From contig DASVWG010000241.1 in NCBI GenBank assembly GCA_036389695.1, positions 1-6,070 of the forward strand: DNA of 6,070 nt, in the 5' to 3' direction. The position numbers and the translations under genes are program-made. Every line of letters starts with the position of its first letter. Position 1 is the first letter of the stretch. Positions 5,940-6,070 of this stretch are shown piece by piece. The stretch comes from JALZHR01 sp036389695. Lineage in GTDB: Bacteria > Acidobacteriota > Blastocatellia > Pyrinomonadales > Pyrinomonadaceae. Below the pieces are notes generated by a model. The model saw only the letters and a program-made list of their open reading frames with translations, was not told where the DNA came from and made no database searches.

Positions 5940-6070
5940 CTAATGAGTTCCTCCTTCGTTGGTCGTATTCGTATTCGCGTTGTTCGTTGTTGGCGAAGGC
6001 GAAGCGGTCGGCGTCGTTCCGCCGGTGGTCGGCGAGCCGGTCGGCAGCGGCTTCATTCCGCTCGGATTCT
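5940..6070 (-). CDS. actE: 3' end of the gene upstream of actF, probably actE (monohaem cytochrome c of alternative complex III)
   Basis: The last 43 residues are read in the frame ending in TAG at 5942-5940; the rest lies beyond the right edge. The visible part is entirely low-complexity, rich in Thr, Pro, Ser, Asn and Gly (for example TPTASPSPTTNNANTNTTN), and ends NEGGTH. No haem motif is in view, so the family cannot be read from sequence. The usual operon order is actA-B-C-D-E-F, which makes this the C-terminus of ActE, a periplasmic membrane-attached monohaem cytochrome c. CoxB here ends in a tail of similar composition. The stop codon touches the actF start codon with no base between, so translational coupling is likely, and the actF ribosome site lies inside this gene. 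The other two frames of this stretch either contain a stop or give an Arg-rich shadow. Confidence 0.65.
   Translation of the reverse strand, partial: NPSGMKPLPTGSPTTGGTTPTASPSPTTNNANTNTTNEGGTH
5950..5956 (-). promoter_or_regulatory. Strong Shine-Dalgarno sequence for actF
   Basis: AAGGAGG on the minus strand lies within the last codons of the upstream gene, ten bases before the actF ATG. It fixes the actF start at 5939. It is the best ribosome site in the window; starts that follow repeat elements 1, 2 and 4 have none that I can see. Confidence 0.8.

Overview
The window is a stretch of a respiratory operon. All genes lie on the minus strand, so transcription runs from high to low coordinates. 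In transcription order it holds: the 3' end of a gene with a Pro/Thr/Ser/Asn-rich tail (probably actE); actF, an integral membrane subunit of alternative complex III; a small single-pass membrane protein of unknown function; a SCO-family copper chaperone; coxB with a fused cytochrome c domain; coxA; and the first nine codons of the next gene, most likely coxC. The Act/SCO/CoxBA(C) order is known from several phyla that replace the bc1 complex with alternative complex III (quinol:cytochrome c oxidoreductase). Together the genes describe a quinol-to-oxygen electron path: quinol to alternative complex III, through its haem c subunits to the haem c and CuA of CoxB, then to the haem a/a3-CuB centre of CoxA. 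The SCO protein would help load CuA.

The organism is an aerobic, Gram-negative-type bacterium. The gene order, the c-type haem fused to CoxB, the A2-type (YSHP) CoxA and the intergenic repeats built of 7-base units together suggest Acidobacteriota, perhaps Blastocatellia or a relative. This is an inference from memory, not a database match.

Layout: 1-28 start of probable coxC; 29-146 repeat element 1; 147-1817 coxA; 1818-1855 short plain gap; 1856-2992 coxB; 2993-3054 gap with inverted repeat element 2; 3055-3960 SCO gene; 3961-4075 repeat element 3; 4076-4630 unknown membrane protein; 4631-4736 repeat element 4; 4737-5939 actF; 5940-6070 end of probable actE. No coding gap exceeds about 120 bases. 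No promoter, tRNA, rRNA, CRISPR array or transposase gene is visible.

The enzymes are recognisable and largely conventional. The most unusual signal lies between them. Four of the six gene junctions carry an inverted repeat, and at three of these the arms are clearly runs of a 7-base unit. The unit differs between places: AGATTTT/CGATTTT in elements 1 and 4, GGTCTTC in element 3, and a less regular GTTAATG-like unit in element 2. Elements 1 and 4 also share central sequence, so they look like two copies of one element. These elements fill nearly all the space from one stop codon to the next start codon, and at element 3 they confuse the choice of the SCO start.
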